This document shows, piece after piece, positions 43,739-52,455 of a stretch of 64,000 nt of DNA (the stretch's first letter is position 1; the number at the start of each line of letters is the position of its first letter). The notes under the pieces are model-generated. The model did not search any database, was not told where the DNA came from, and saw only the letters and a list, made by a program, of their open reading frames with translations. The translations under genes and the position numbers were made by a program. The DNA comes from an uncultured Eubacteriales bacterium (GTDB lineage: Bacteria; Bacillota; Clostridia; Oscillospirales; Oscillospiraceae): positions 1-64,000 of the forward strand of contig URDJ01000008.1 of NCBI GenBank assembly GCA_900546615.1. The letters are read 5' to 3'.

Positions 43739-45442
43739 ATGCGCAAGTTCCCCGAAATGCCCTACGAGCGCCCGGATGTCGAGGAGGCAAAACGATTCAT
43801 GGGCGAGGCGGCCGCAAGGCTCGGCTCGGCAGAGAACTTCGAGGCCGCCGACGAGGTCTTCCGCGAGGTCGACCGGCGCAGCGACGAGCTCAACACCATG
43901 TTCACGATAGCCCGCATCCAGCACGATATAAATACTGAGGACAAGTTTTACGATGCCGAGGTCGAGTTTGCCGACTCCGTCCTGCCCGAGCTGGAGGAAT
44001 ATGTGGACCGCTGGAACCGCAGCCTGGTGGAGAGCCGCTGGAGACCGCAGCTGGAAGAAAAATACTGTCGGCTCGCGTTTTTGAACAAAGAGCTCGACAT
44101 GCGCGCCTTCTCCCCCGAGATAGTCCCGGAGCTGCAGCGCGAGAACGCGCTGTGCACGGAGTACTCCAAGCTGCTCGCCTCGGCGCAGATCGAGTTCGAG
44201 GGCGGGGTCTACACGCTCTCGCAGCTGAGCCCCTTCAAGCAGTCGCCGGACGACGAAAAGCGCCTTGCTGCCTGGAAGGCCGAGGGCGCCTGGTACATGT
44301 CCCGCGCGGACCGGCTCGACTCTATCTACGACGAGCTGGTAAAGCTCAGGGACACGATGGGCAGGAAGCTCGGGCACGAAAACTACATCCCGCTCGGCTA
44401 CGACAGAATGCAGCGCAACTGCTACACGAAAGAGGATGTCGAGAGTTTCCGCAAGGCGGTGGTGAAGCACATCGTCCCTCTTGCCGACGCGGTGTACCGG
44501 TGTCAGGCGAAACGGCTGGGCAAGGAATACCCCATGAACTATGCCGACAACGCCCTTGAATTCCGCAGCGGCAACCCGAAGCCTCAGGGCACGCCGGACG
44601 ACATCCTCGCGGCAGGCCGGAGGTTCTACCACGAGCTGAGTCCCGAGACGGCGGAGTTTATCGACTTCATGTACGATAACGAGCTGCTCGACGTGCTCTC
44701 GAGGAAGGGCAAGGCCGGCGGCGGCTACTGCACCACCCTCGGCAGCTACAACTGCCCCTTTATCTTCGCGAACTTCAACGGCACCTCTCACGACGTAGAG
44801 GTCATCACGCACGAGGCGGGCCACGCCTTTGCCAACTATACGGGGCGCTATATCGTGCCCTCGGAGTGCCAGTGGCCCTCGCTGGAAGCCTGCGAGGTGC
44901 ATTCGATGTCGATGGAGTTCTTCGCCTGGCCCTGGGCGGAGCAGTTCTTCGGCCCCGACGCACGCAAGTTCCGCTATTCTCACCTTGCCGACGCGCTTAC
45001 CTTCATACCCTACGGCACGATGGTCGATCATTTCCAGCACATCGTGTACGAAAAACCGGAGCTGACGCCCGCGGAGCGCAACGACGCATGGAGAAAGCTC
45101 ACCGCGGTCTATATGCCCTGGATGCGTCTGGACGGCATCCCCTTCTACGGCGAGGGACGCGCCTGGCAGCGGCAGCACCACATCTACGAGAGCCCCTTCT
45201 ATTATATAGATTACTGCCTCGCACAGACGGTCTCTCTGCAGTTCTGGGCGGAGATACAGAAGGATGCGAAGGCTGCGTGGGAGAAATACATGGCCTATAC
45301 GAGACCCGCCGGCACAAAAACCTTCAAGGAGCTGGTCGCCGGGGCCGGCCTCGACTCTCCCTTCGGCGAGGCGGCGATGAAGGCCATAGCCGAAGCTGCC
45401 GGCGGCTGGCTCGAGGGCTACGACCTGAGCGGCATTGAATAA
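43739..45442 (+). CDS. M3 family oligoendopeptidase (PepF-like)
   Basis: 567 residues. Zinc motif EVITHEAGHAFANY (HExxH near residue 360) with the third ligand Glu in SLEACEVHSMSMEFF. The rest is helical, as in thimet-type peptidases. It degrades short peptides in the cytosol. GGAGG lies upstream of the ATG within the preceding gene's end. A strong terminator follows. Confidence 0.92.
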   Translation: MRKFPEMPYERPDVEEAKRFMGEAAARLGSAENFEAADEVFREVDRRSDELNTMFTIARIQHDINTEDKFYDAEVEFADSVLPELEEYVDRWNRSLVESRWRPQLEEKYCRLAFLNKELDMRAFSPEIVPELQRENALCTEYSKLLASAQIEFEGGVYTLSQLSPFKQSPDDEKRLAAWKAEGAWYMSRADRLDSIYDELVKLRDTMGRKLGHENYIPLGYDRMQRNCYTKEDVESFRKAVVKHIVPLADAVYRCQAKRLGKEYPMNYADNALEFRSGNPKPQGTPDDILAAGRRFYHELSPETAEFIDFMYDNELLDVLSRKGKAGGGYCTTLGSYNCPFIFANFNGTSHDVEVITHEAGHAFANYTGRYIVPSECQWPSLEACEVHSMSMEFFAWPWAEQFFGPDARKFRYSHLADALTFIPYGTMVDHFQHIVYEKPELTPAERNDAWRKLTAVYMPWMRLDGIPFYGEGRAWQRQHHIYESPFYYIDYCLAQTVSLQFWAEIQKDAKAAWEKYMAYTRPAGTKTFKELVAGAGLDSPFGEAAMKAIAEAAGGWLEGYDLSGIE

Positions 45443-45501
45443 GCGCCAAAGCACACGGGTATTCGATATTGCCTCGCGCACATGATGACCTGTAAATGCA
45501 A

Positions 45502-45550
45502 CGCCCCCGGCCGGAGATATCCGACCGGGGGCGCGTCTGCTTTTTTTGTT
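45502..45550. terminator. Intrinsic terminator after the M3 peptidase gene
   Basis: A GC-rich stem CGCCCCCGG-CCGG (45502-45514) pairs with 45521-45533, followed after 8 bases by T7 at about 45541. The opposite-strand gene ends inside it (45549). Confidence 0.75.
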
Positions 45551-46004
45551 ACTTGTCTTCGTCCTCTTCGTCGTCCTCTATCGGCTCGACGCCTTCAAAC
45601 TCGAGGGTCTCGCCGCAGTTCGGGCACTCGATGGAGCCGAGAGCCAGCACGTCCTCGTCGATGGTGATGGTGTTCTCGCAGGCCGGGCAGGTCACCTCGT
45701 AAAACGTCGGCTCCTCATCCTCGTCCCCGTCGCAGCAGCAGCCGCAGCAGTCCTCATCGTCTTCATCATCGTCGTCATCGTCCACGTCATAGACGATGTC
45801 CTCGATGTCCGCCAGGTCGTCGCTCACCTGGTCGATCGCTTCGCCAAGCTCCCAGGCGTTCTCCTCGAGGTCCTCGATATCGTGCGCCATGTCCTCAAGT
45901 ATGTCCATTATGGCGCCCAGCACGCGGCCTTCCTTCGTCTCCTTGTCTATGCCGAGCCCCTCGGCCAGGCCCTTCAGGTAGGCCACCTTTTCGGATGTCG
46001 TCAT
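45549..46004 (-). CDS. Acidic zinc-ribbon protein with CD1247-type N-terminal domain
   Basis: About 151 residues. The N-terminal helix EKVAYLKGLAEGLGIDKETK matches the conserved opening of the CD1247-type clostridial proteins. It is followed by a helical coil, then a run of Asp/Glu (VDDDDDDEDDEDCCGCCCDG), then a zinc-ribbon-like pair of CxxC (CPACENTI and CPNCGETLEF), and an acidic end. Probably metal binding; role unknown. Start at the second ATG, 8 bases from GGAGG. Downstream of efp by 36 bases. Confidence 0.85.
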   Translation of the reverse strand: MTTSEKVAYLKGLAEGLGIDKETKEGRVLGAIMDILEDMAHDIEDLEENAWELGEAIDQVSDDLADIEDIVYDVDDDDDDEDDEDCCGCCCDGDEDEEPTFYEVTCPACENTITIDEDVLALGSIECPNCGETLEFEGVEPIEDDEEDEDK

Positions 46005-46040
46005 GTCCATGTCCTCCTTACAGGGGAAATATCGCCGCGC

Positions 46041-46604
46041 TCAGCCCTTCGCGCGCTCGAGATACTCGCCGGAACGAGTGTCGATCTTGATCTTGTCGCC
46101 CTCGTTGATGAACAGAGGCACCTTGACCTCCGCGCCGGTCTCCAGCGTCGCCGGCTTCGTCGCGTTCGTGGCGGTGTTGCCCGCAAAGCCCGGGTCGGTC
46201 TGGGTGACCTCGAGCTCCACGAAGTTGGGCGGCTCGACCGCGAACACGTTGCCCTTGTAGCTCATGACCACGCAGACCATGTTCTCCTTCACGAACTTGA
46301 AGCTGTCGCCCAGCAGAGAACCGTCGATCGGGATCAGCTCATAGCTCTCCGGGTCCATGAAGTAGTACAGGTTGCCGTCGGCATAGCTGTACTCCATGCT
46401 CTTGCGCTCGACCGTGGCTTCCTCGAACTTCGCCGTCGGGTTGAACGAGGTCTCGGTCACGGCTCCGGTCATGACGTTCTTCATCTTGGTGCGGACGAAG
46501 GCCGCGCCCTTGCCGGGCTTCACGTGCTGGAAGCTCACGACGGTCATGACCTGCCCGTCCATCTCAAAGGTGACGCCGTTTCTGAAATCGCCTGCTGTTA
46601 TCAT
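46041..46604 (-). CDS. efp: Elongation factor P
   Basis: 187 residues. Three beta-barrel domains: KOW-like domain I with [19 protein letters not shown] (the loop Lys in PGKG reaches the peptidyl centre), domain II, and the C-terminal domain with [20 protein letters not shown]. It relieves ribosome stalling at polyproline, relevant here because several neighbouring proteins are proline-rich. Own promoter upstream. Confidence 0.97.
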   Translation of the reverse strand: MITAGDFRNGVTFEMDGQVMTVVSFQHVKPGKGAAFVRTKMKNVMTGAVTETSFNPTAKFEEATVERKSMEYSYADGNLYYFMDPESYELIPIDGSLLGDSFKFVKENMVCVVMSYKGNVFAVEPPNFVELEVTQTDPGFAGNTATNATKPATLETGAEVKVPLFINEGDKIKIDTRSGEYLERAKG

Positions 46605-46647
46605 AAATCCTGTCCTCCTGTGGCAGATTGATTAATATAACCAACAC

Positions 46648-46676
46648 ATTTTACACTACATATCCCATTTTGGCAA
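46648..46676 (-). promoter_or_regulatory. Promoter for efp
   Basis: Minus strand TTGCCA and TAAAAT with 17-base spacing, in the gap between the aminopeptidase gene and efp. Confidence 0.6.
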
Positions 46677-46686
46677 GTACCAACGC

Positions 46687-47757
46687 TTACAGTATCAGCA
46701 ATTCCTTGGGCGCTTTTGTGATATCCACGCAGCCGTCGCCAGTGAGGTACAGCACATCCTCTATCCTGACGCCGAATTTGCCCGGCAGGTAGATGCCCGG
46801 CTCGGCCGAGATGACCGCGCCCTCGGGCATGGGCTTCGTATTGAGCGGCGAGGCCGTGGGCTGCTCGTGTATGTCCAGTCCCAGCCCGTGGCCGAAGCCG
46901 TGGCCGAAGTACTCACCGTAGCCCGCGTCCGCTATGACCTTCGCTGCGGTATTGTGTATCTCCGCGCCCGTGACGCCGGGCCTCGCCTTCGCTATGCCCG
47001 CCTTCTGCGCCTCGAGCACGGTGTAATAGACGCTTTTCATCTCCTCCGTCGCGTATCCGACCGCCACCGTCCTCGTCATATCCGAGCAGTAGCCGTCCTT
47101 CACGCAGCCGAAGTCCATGGTGACGAAATCTCCGGCCTTTATCCTCTCGTCCCCGGGCACTCCATGCGGCATGCTGCTCTTGGCTCCGGTGACTACGATC
47201 GGGTCGAAGGAATTGCCCTCCGCCCCGTGCAGACGCATCCTGTAGGTGATCTCGGCGGCTATCTCCCGCTCCACCGCACCGGGCTTAACGAACGGCAGCA
47301 CCTCCTCGAGCGCCTTCTCCGCTATCCTCTGCGCCCTTATGAGGGTATCCAGCTCCTCCTGCGTCTTGCAGGAGCGCAGCGCGACCAGCAGTTCCTGAGC
47401 CGGCAGCAGCTCGCGGCCAAGTGCCTTCTCCAGCCTCTGATATGTGGCGTGACTGAGCTTCTCCTCCTCCGCGCCGAGCTTCTCCAGCCCGAGCCTGTCG
47501 GCAAGCTCCCTCAGTATCGCCGCTATGGGCCGCTCGCGCGTCGTCAGCACGACCTCCACGCCCTCGGCCACGCCGCTCTGCGCCGCCTCGATATACCTCG
47601 AGTCCGTCACGAGAAAGGCCGCGTCCTTCGTCACCAGCGCCGCGCTGTCCATGGGCAGAAAGCCCGTCGCGTACATGATGTCCCGGTCGTCCATGAGCAG
47701 CAGCCCGTCCAGCCCGCTGCCCGCCACAGCCTCTTTCACTCTCAAAGTATTTGCCAT
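46687..47757 (-). CDS. Xaa-Pro aminopeptidase (M24 family)
   Basis: 356 residues. A creatinase-like N-terminal domain is followed by a pita-bread catalytic domain with metal ligands in MDFGCVKDGYCSDMTRT (two Asp), FGHGFGHGLGLDIHEQP (His), SAEPGIYLPG (Glu) and VRIEDVLYLT (Glu). It removes the N-terminal residue before proline from peptides. The pairing with efp is widespread in Firmicutes. Confidence 0.92.
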   Translation of the reverse strand: MANTLRVKEAVAGSGLDGLLLMDDRDIMYATGFLPMDSAALVTKDAAFLVTDSRYIEAAQSGVAEGVEVVLTTRERPIAAILRELADRLGLEKLGAEEEKLSHATYQRLEKALGRELLPAQELLVALRSCKTQEELDTLIRAQRIAEKALEEVLPFVKPGAVEREIAAEITYRMRLHGAEGNSFDPIVVTGAKSSMPHGVPGDERIKAGDFVTMDFGCVKDGYCSDMTRTVAVGYATEEMKSVYYTVLEAQKAGIAKARPGVTGAEIHNTAAKVIADAGYGEYFGHGFGHGLGLDIHEQPTASPLNTKPMPEGAVISAEPGIYLPGKFGVRIEDVLYLTGDGCVDITKAPKELLIL

Positions 47758-47773
47758 TTCTCTGCCTCCAATG

Positions 47774-48235
47774 CTATTCGGCTCCCGTATATGCCGATAA
47801 TATCACATCGTCCTCGTCCATCGCCGGGCCGAGCTTCTGTCCCAGCAGGCAGAAGCTCACGCGGTCGATGCCCTCGACGCTGCAGAAGGTCAGCACCGCA
47901 CAGCACTCCGCTATCGTCCGGTCGTAACCCTCAAGTTCCGCCCAGCCCTGGCTGACCTCAAGCTTCAGCTCCGCGCCGTCGAGCCGCCAACCGAGTATGT
48001 CGGCCCCCTCCGGTGCCGCCCGGCTCAGTCCCGGCTCCTCGGGCCTGGAGTTGAAAGCGGCGATCATGCCCGATATCAGCTCCGTGCCGCTCTGCAGCTT
48101 CCGCGTCTCCTGCAGGGCCACGGCGCTCTCGCCCCTGCGCCACACCGTCACCTTCACCGTATTCCCGGCGCAGCCTGCAAGGCCCAGCAGCAGCGCCGCC
48201 GCCAGAGCGAGCGCGGCAAGTCTTATTCGTCTCAC
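47774..48235 (-). CDS. GerMN domain lipoprotein
   Basis: About 153 residues. GTG start 9 bases after GGGAGG. Signal peptide ending in lipobox LLLGLAGCAG. The rest is a GerMN-type fold (VTVWRRGESAVALQETRK, ISGMIAAFNSRP, and EGIDRVSFCLLGQ). It overlaps the histidine kinase stop by 4 bases. In actinobacteria a GerMN lipoprotein (LpqB) is encoded with the MtrAB two-component system, so it may modulate the adjacent kinase. Confidence 0.85.
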   Translation of the reverse strand: MRRIRLAALALAAALLLGLAGCAGNTVKVTVWRRGESAVALQETRKLQSGTELISGMIAAFNSRPEEPGLSRAAPEGADILGWRLDGAELKLEVSQGWAELEGYDRTIAECCAVLTFCSVEGIDRVSFCLLGQKLGPAMDEDDVILSAYTGAE

Positions 48236-49677
48236 GTCCCGACGCCTCCCTTCTCCGGCGCCGGAAAGGACACCGTGAACCTCGTGCCGCCGCCCTCGCG
48301 GGCCGCGACCTCTATGCTGCCGCCGAGCGCCGCCACCGCGTCGTGCACGATGGACAGCCCCAGCCCGCTGCCGCCGCGCTCCCGCGACCGCGCCTTGTCC
48401 ACGCGGTAGAATCGCGAGAATATGTTTGGCAGGTCGCTCTCCGGTATGCCTATGCCCCTGTCCTCGACTATGAGCAGCACGCGGCCGTCCTCTTTCTTCA
48501 TCCTTATATCCGCCGAGCCGCCCTCGACGTTGTATTTTACCGCGTTTTCGGCCAAATTGAACACGATCTGGTACACGTCGTCCTCCGAGGCCATGATGAC
48601 GCAGTCCTCGGCCGGCACGCAGCCGAGCCTGACCCCGAGCTTCTCCGCCAGCGGAGTCAGCAGCCTCAGCGTGGCCTCCGCCACCTCCGCGAGGTCCACC
48701 GGGACCCGCCTGGCCTCGACCCCGTCGTCGCGCCGCGACAGGTCCAGCAGCTTCTCCGTCGTGCGCTGCAGCCTGTCCGTCTCCGTGCCGATGTCCGACA
48801 CGAACTCGCGCATCGTCGCCTCGTCCATGTCCCCCGACTGCTCTATGCTGTCCGCCAGCAGGCGTATGGCCGCCAGCGGCGTCTTCAGCTCGTGCGAAGC
48901 GTCCGAGACGAACCTGCGCCGCTGCTGCTCCGTCGTCTCCAGCGTCTGCGTCATGTTGTTGAACTCCTCGCACAGCTCCGTCAGCTCATCGTTGCCTTCG
49001 GGCTTCAGCCTGTGCTCGTAGTCGCCGCCGCGCACGACCCTTATCGCCTCGGCCAGCCGGGTTATACGCCCCGTCAGCGCTCGCGAGAATATCACGGTCA
49101 GCGCCAGCGCCGCCGCGCTCGCCGCTATGGAAATGCTGACCATTCGGTTGAGTATCGACAGTATCAACTCCGCCTGCGCTTCGTCGTATTCGTACACGCA
49201 CACCACGCCCAGCGTCACCCCGCCGCTCCTCACCGGAAGCGAGGCCACGGAGAAAAATGCGCCGGAGGCGAACCGCGAGCCGAACATCTGCTTGCCCTCG
49301 AGCGCGTACTGCACCTCCCGCAGCAGGGCAAACTTGCCCTCATACGTCGGCATCTCGCTGTCATAGAGCACCAGGCCGGCCTCGTCCGTGACCATTATCC
49401 GGCTCGACGTACTCAGCTCCAACAGGTCCAGCACCTGCCCCACCGAATCCGGCGTCATCCTGTCCAGCCCAGAGAGCGAGGACGAGATGACCGCCGCCTG
49501 GCTCAGCAGAGAGCTCTCCTTTTCCTTGAATACCAGATCGCGCGAAGTCGCTATGGGGTAGGTGTTCAGAAGCACCAGCAGCCCGGCCACGAGCAGGAAA
49601 AAGGAGAGCACGAACTTAAACTGTACGCGCTCCGTTATCTTTCTCCTTTTCCCGTTTCTACCGTCTCTGCTGCCCAT
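48232..49677 (-). CDS. Membrane sensor histidine kinase
   Basis: 481 residues. Two membrane helices (about residues 22-42 and 185-205) flank an extracellular sensing domain. HAMP (to about 255), dimerisation/phospho-acceptor helix with SDASHELKTPLAAIR, and HATPase with N box LAENAVKYN and G boxes DRGIGIPESDLP and GGSGLGLSIV follow. A complete PhoR/ResE-type kinase; partner is the response regulator 14 bases upstream. Signal unknown. Confidence 0.93.
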   Translation of the reverse strand: MGSRDGRNGKRRKITERVQFKFVLSFFLLVAGLLVLLNTYPIATSRDLVFKEKESSLLSQAAVISSSLSGLDRMTPDSVGQVLDLLELSTSSRIMVTDEAGLVLYDSEMPTYEGKFALLREVQYALEGKQMFGSRFASGAFFSVASLPVRSGGVTLGVVCVYEYDEAQAELILSILNRMVSISIAASAAALALTVIFSRALTGRITRLAEAIRVVRGGDYEHRLKPEGNDELTELCEEFNNMTQTLETTEQQRRRFVSDASHELKTPLAAIRLLADSIEQSGDMDEATMREFVSDIGTETDRLQRTTEKLLDLSRRDDGVEARRVPVDLAEVAEATLRLLTPLAEKLGVRLGCVPAEDCVIMASEDDVYQIVFNLAENAVKYNVEGGSADIRMKKEDGRVLLIVEDRGIGIPESDLPNIFSRFYRVDKARSRERGGSGLGLSIVHDAVAALGGSIEVAAREGGGTRFTVSFPAPEKGGVGT

Positions 49678-49691
49678 TTATCCGTCCTGCC

Positions 49692-50372
49692 TCACTCGGC
49701 GAAGTAGTAGCCTACGCCCCATTTCGTGATGATGAGCCTCGGCGACGCCGGCCTGTCCTCGAGCTTCTCCCGGAGCCTTCGGATGTGTACGTCCACCGTC
49801 CTCGCGTCGCCCTGATAGTCGTAGCCCCAGACGAGGTCGAGCAGATTGTCGCGGCTGTAGACCTTGCCGGGGTTCCTTATGAACAGCTCGATGAGGTCAA
49901 ACTCCCGCGCCGTAAGCTCTACGGCGCTGCCGTTTTTCCTCGCGGTGCGCTTTTCGGTGTCTATCTCGATGCCGCCCTTCTCGAGCACCGCGGCGGACGG
50001 CCCCGCCGCGGGCATGGAGGCCCGGCGCAGCAGCGCGCGGATGCGCGCCTTCAGCTCGAGGATGTTGAAGGGCTTCGTCACATAGTCGTCCGCGCCCGAC
50101 TCGAAGCCGAGCAGCTTGTCCGCATCCTCGCTCCGGGCCGTGAGCATGATGATGGGCACGGTCGAGAACCCGCGTATCTTCTGGCAGGCCTCCAGCCCGT
50201 CCAGCCCCGGCATCATGAGGTCGAGGATGATGAGGCTGTAGTCGCCCGAGGCGGCCAGCTGCACCGCGGTCTCGCCGTCATAGCAGGCGTCAACCGTATA
50301 GCCCTCGTTCTCGAGGTTGAATTTTATGCCCTTTACGAGCAGCTTTTCGTCGTCCACGACGAGGATCTTCAT
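49692..50372 (-). CDS. OmpR/PhoB-type response regulator
   Basis: 226 residues from the ATG 7 bases after GGAGG. Receiver domain with acidic pocket (LVVDDEKLL), phospho-Asp in LIILDLMMPGLDG and Lys in DYVTKPF; C-terminal winged helix (LTAREFDLIELFIRNPGKVY, VDVHIRRLREKLED, GVGYYF). It overlaps the ComEA-like gene by 4 bases and is cotranscribed with the kinase and GerMN lipoprotein genes. Confidence 0.95.
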   Translation of the reverse strand: MKILVVDDEKLLVKGIKFNLENEGYTVDACYDGETAVQLAASGDYSLIILDLMMPGLDGLEACQKIRGFSTVPIIMLTARSEDADKLLGFESGADDYVTKPFNILELKARIRALLRRASMPAAGPSAAVLEKGGIEIDTEKRTARKNGSAVELTAREFDLIELFIRNPGKVYSRDNLLDLVWGYDYQGDARTVDVHIRRLREKLEDRPASPRLIITKWGVGYYFAE

Positions 50373-50671
50373 GGGTCTTCCTCCTGTGAGTCCACGCAGA
50401 CGTAGGCTCTGAAGCCCTCCAGCGTAGACTCGCCTATGCCGGGAACCTCGAGCAGAGCGTCTACGTCTGAAAAATAACCGTAGGTCTGCCTGTATTCTAT
50501 TATTGCCGCGGCCTTTGCCTCGCCGATACCAGGCAGCAGCTGCAGCTCGGACGAGTCCGCCGTGTTGATGTCCACGAGCCTCGGCTGCGCGCCGGCGGCC
50601 TCCACATATTCCTGCCCGCCCCTCATGAGCACAGCCGCGAGTACGAAGACCAGCGCCAGTGCCGCGCACAC
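50369..50671 (-). CDS. ComEA-like helix-hairpin-helix protein, membrane-anchored
   Basis: About 100 residues. An N-terminal hydrophobic helix (AALALVFVLAAVLM) and a C-terminal double helix-hairpin-helix (VDINTADSSELQLLPGIG, GYFSDVDALLEVPGIGEST) as in ComEA, which binds incoming DNA at the cell surface. The start is uncertain. The GTG at 50671 has no good ribosome binding site; a CTG at 50698 lies 9 bases from GGAGG and would add RRRYLPAA. First gene of the two-component operon. Confidence 0.8.
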   Translation of the reverse strand: MCAALALVFVLAAVLMRGGQEYVEAAGAQPRLVDINTADSSELQLLPGIGEAKAAAIIEYRQTYGYFSDVDALLEVPGIGESTLEGFRAYVCVDSQEEDP

Positions 50672-50728
50672 CGCGGCGGGAAGATATCTCCTTCGCAGAG
50701 CGCACCACCTCCGAGGGATTTTTTGCTG

Positions 50729-50757
50729 TTGCTTTTCGTGGGATACGCTTGTATAAT
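50729..50757 (+). promoter_or_regulatory. Promoter for the D-alanyl-D-alanine carboxypeptidase gene
   Basis: TTGCTT and TATAAT with exactly 17 bases between, 50 bases upstream of the start. Confidence 0.7.
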
Positions 50758-50806
50758 AATTGAAAGTTCCTGTACGCTATGATAACACATTATTGCGGAG
50801 ATTGAT

Positions 50807-52396
50807 ATGAAAAAAATCAGGTTGCTGCCCATATTTTTGCTCATGGTCCTGCTGGTGTCCATCCTCGCGCCCCAGGCTCTGGCCCTCGAAGCGCCCGAGC
50901 TTACGAGTACTGCGGGGATACTTGTCGATATGGACTCGGGCCGGGTGCTCTTTGAAAAGAACGCCGACCAGAAGGCGTATCCCGCCTCGCTGACCAAGGT
51001 CATGACCGTGCTCGTCGCGGTCGAGGCTGTGGAAAAGGGAGAGTTTTCGCTGACCGGCAGCGTCACGGCCAGCGACAGCTGCCTCGAGGGCATGGTGGAT
51101 GACGGGAGCACTGCGGGCATAGTCCCGGGCGAGACGATGTCGCTCAAGGACCTGCTCTACTGCGCGCTGCTCGCCTCGGCGAACGAGGCCTGCAACGTCA
51201 TCGGCGAATACATAGGCGGCACGGTCTCCGGCTTTGTAGACATGATGAACGCCCGGGCCTCCGAGCTGGGCTGCACGGGCACGCACTTCGCAAACACCCA
51301 CGGCCTGCCGGACGATAACCACTACACGACGGCCAGAGACATGGCGCTCATCTACCGCGAGGCCCTCTCGCATGAGGTCTTCGCCGAGATAGCCGGCACC
51401 ATAACCTACACCGTGCCGGCGACGAACGTGGCCGCGGAGCGGCAGCTGTCCAACACGAACGGGCTTATAAACCAGAACACCCAGCTCTACTCCGGCAACT
51501 ACTATGAGTACGCAAAGACCGGCAAGACCGGGCACACGAGCGCGGCGGGCTACTGCCTCGTCTCCTCCGCTGAGAAGGACACGATAAGGCTCGTGGCGGT
51601 GGTGCTGGGCGGTCAGGCCACGCAGAACAGCTCGGGCGGCTACGACTACGGCAACTTCATCGACAGCCGCACGCTCTACGACTGGGCCTTTGAAAACTTC
51701 AGCATCCGCGAGATACTCAGCTCCTCCGAGCTTATCACCGAGGTCGAGGTCGCCATGGCCGAGGACGACGGCAGGGCCATACTCAGGCCGAACAGCGTCA
51801 TAACGGCGCTCGTGGCGAACGACTTCGACATCTCCAGCCTCCAGCGCGACATCGTCATATACAGCGAGCGCGACGGCGAAACGCTCGAGGCGCCCATCGC
51901 TGCGGGCACGGTGCTCGGCGAGATAACGATCCGGCTCGGCGACGAGGTCTACGGCACGACCCAGCTCATCGCCGGCAGCGCCATAGAGCTGTCGAAGCTG
52001 CAGTACATGAAAAACCAGGTGGCCGAGGTCTTCAGTATGACCTGGGTGAAGGTGGTCATCGTCGCGCTGGCGCTGGCGCTCATAAGCTACGTCGCGCTGG
52101 TGATACGCTACAGGATACTCCACAAGCGCCACATGCGCGAGCTGCGCCGTGCGAGGCTCGAGCGGCAGCGTCGTATGGAGGCCGAAAACGCCACGAGGGT
52201 ATTCACCGAGCAGCCGCAGGCTGCCCAGGCCCCGAGGCAGAGGGAGCCGGTGACGACCGCCGCCGCCCAGACGCCGAGAAGGCCGCAGGCCCCGGCTCAG
52301 CAGCCCGCAAGGCCCGCCGCAGACGAGGAAAAGCTCAAGGCGCAGGAAAAGGCGCGGCGGGATTACTTCGAGGAGTTTTTCAAGAATAAGGACTGA
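50807..52396 (+). CDS. dacF: D-alanyl-D-alanine carboxypeptidase (DacF/PBP5 type) with basic Pro/Ala-rich tail
   Basis: 529 residues. Signal peptide, then an S11 peptidase domain: YPASLTKVMTVLVAVE (SxxK), SANEACNVIGEYIGG (SxN) and AKTGKTGHTSAAG (KTG). A beta domain follows, a membrane helix near residue 415 (VVIVALALALISYVALVI) and a long cytoplasmic Arg/Gln/Pro/Ala-rich tail. The enzyme trims the terminal D-Ala of peptidoglycan. The internal membrane helix and the 100-residue charged tail are unusual compared with B. subtilis DacF (normally a C-terminal amphipathic anchor). Confidence 0.9.
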   Translation: MKKIRLLPIFLLMVLLVSILAPQALALEAPELTSTAGILVDMDSGRVLFEKNADQKAYPASLTKVMTVLVAVEAVEKGEFSLTGSVTASDSCLEGMVDDGSTAGIVPGETMSLKDLLYCALLASANEACNVIGEYIGGTVSGFVDMMNARASELGCTGTHFANTHGLPDDNHYTTARDMALIYREALSHEVFAEIAGTITYTVPATNVAAERQLSNTNGLINQNTQLYSGNYYEYAKTGKTGHTSAAGYCLVSSAEKDTIRLVAVVLGGQATQNSSGGYDYGNFIDSRTLYDWAFENFSIREILSSSELITEVEVAMAEDDGRAILRPNSVITALVANDFDISSLQRDIVIYSERDGETLEAPIAAGTVLGEITIRLGDEVYGTTQLIAGSAIELSKLQYMKNQVAEVFSMTWVKVVIVALALALISYVALVIRYRILHKRHMRELRRARLERQRRMEAENATRVFTEQPQAAQAPRQREPVTTAAAQTPRRPQAPAQQPARPAADEEKLKAQEKARRDYFEEFFKNKD

Positions 52397-52400
52397 ATAT

Positions 52401-52430
52401 AAAGCCCCATCCCCACGGGACGGGGCTTTA
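52401..52430 (+). terminator. Intrinsic terminator after dacF
   Basis: AAAGCCCCATCCC (52401-52413) pairs with GGGACGGGGCTTTA, ending 52430. The T-run is short. Confidence 0.6.
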
Positions 52431-52455
52431 CTTTGATGTTTTGGGGGGTACCGCT

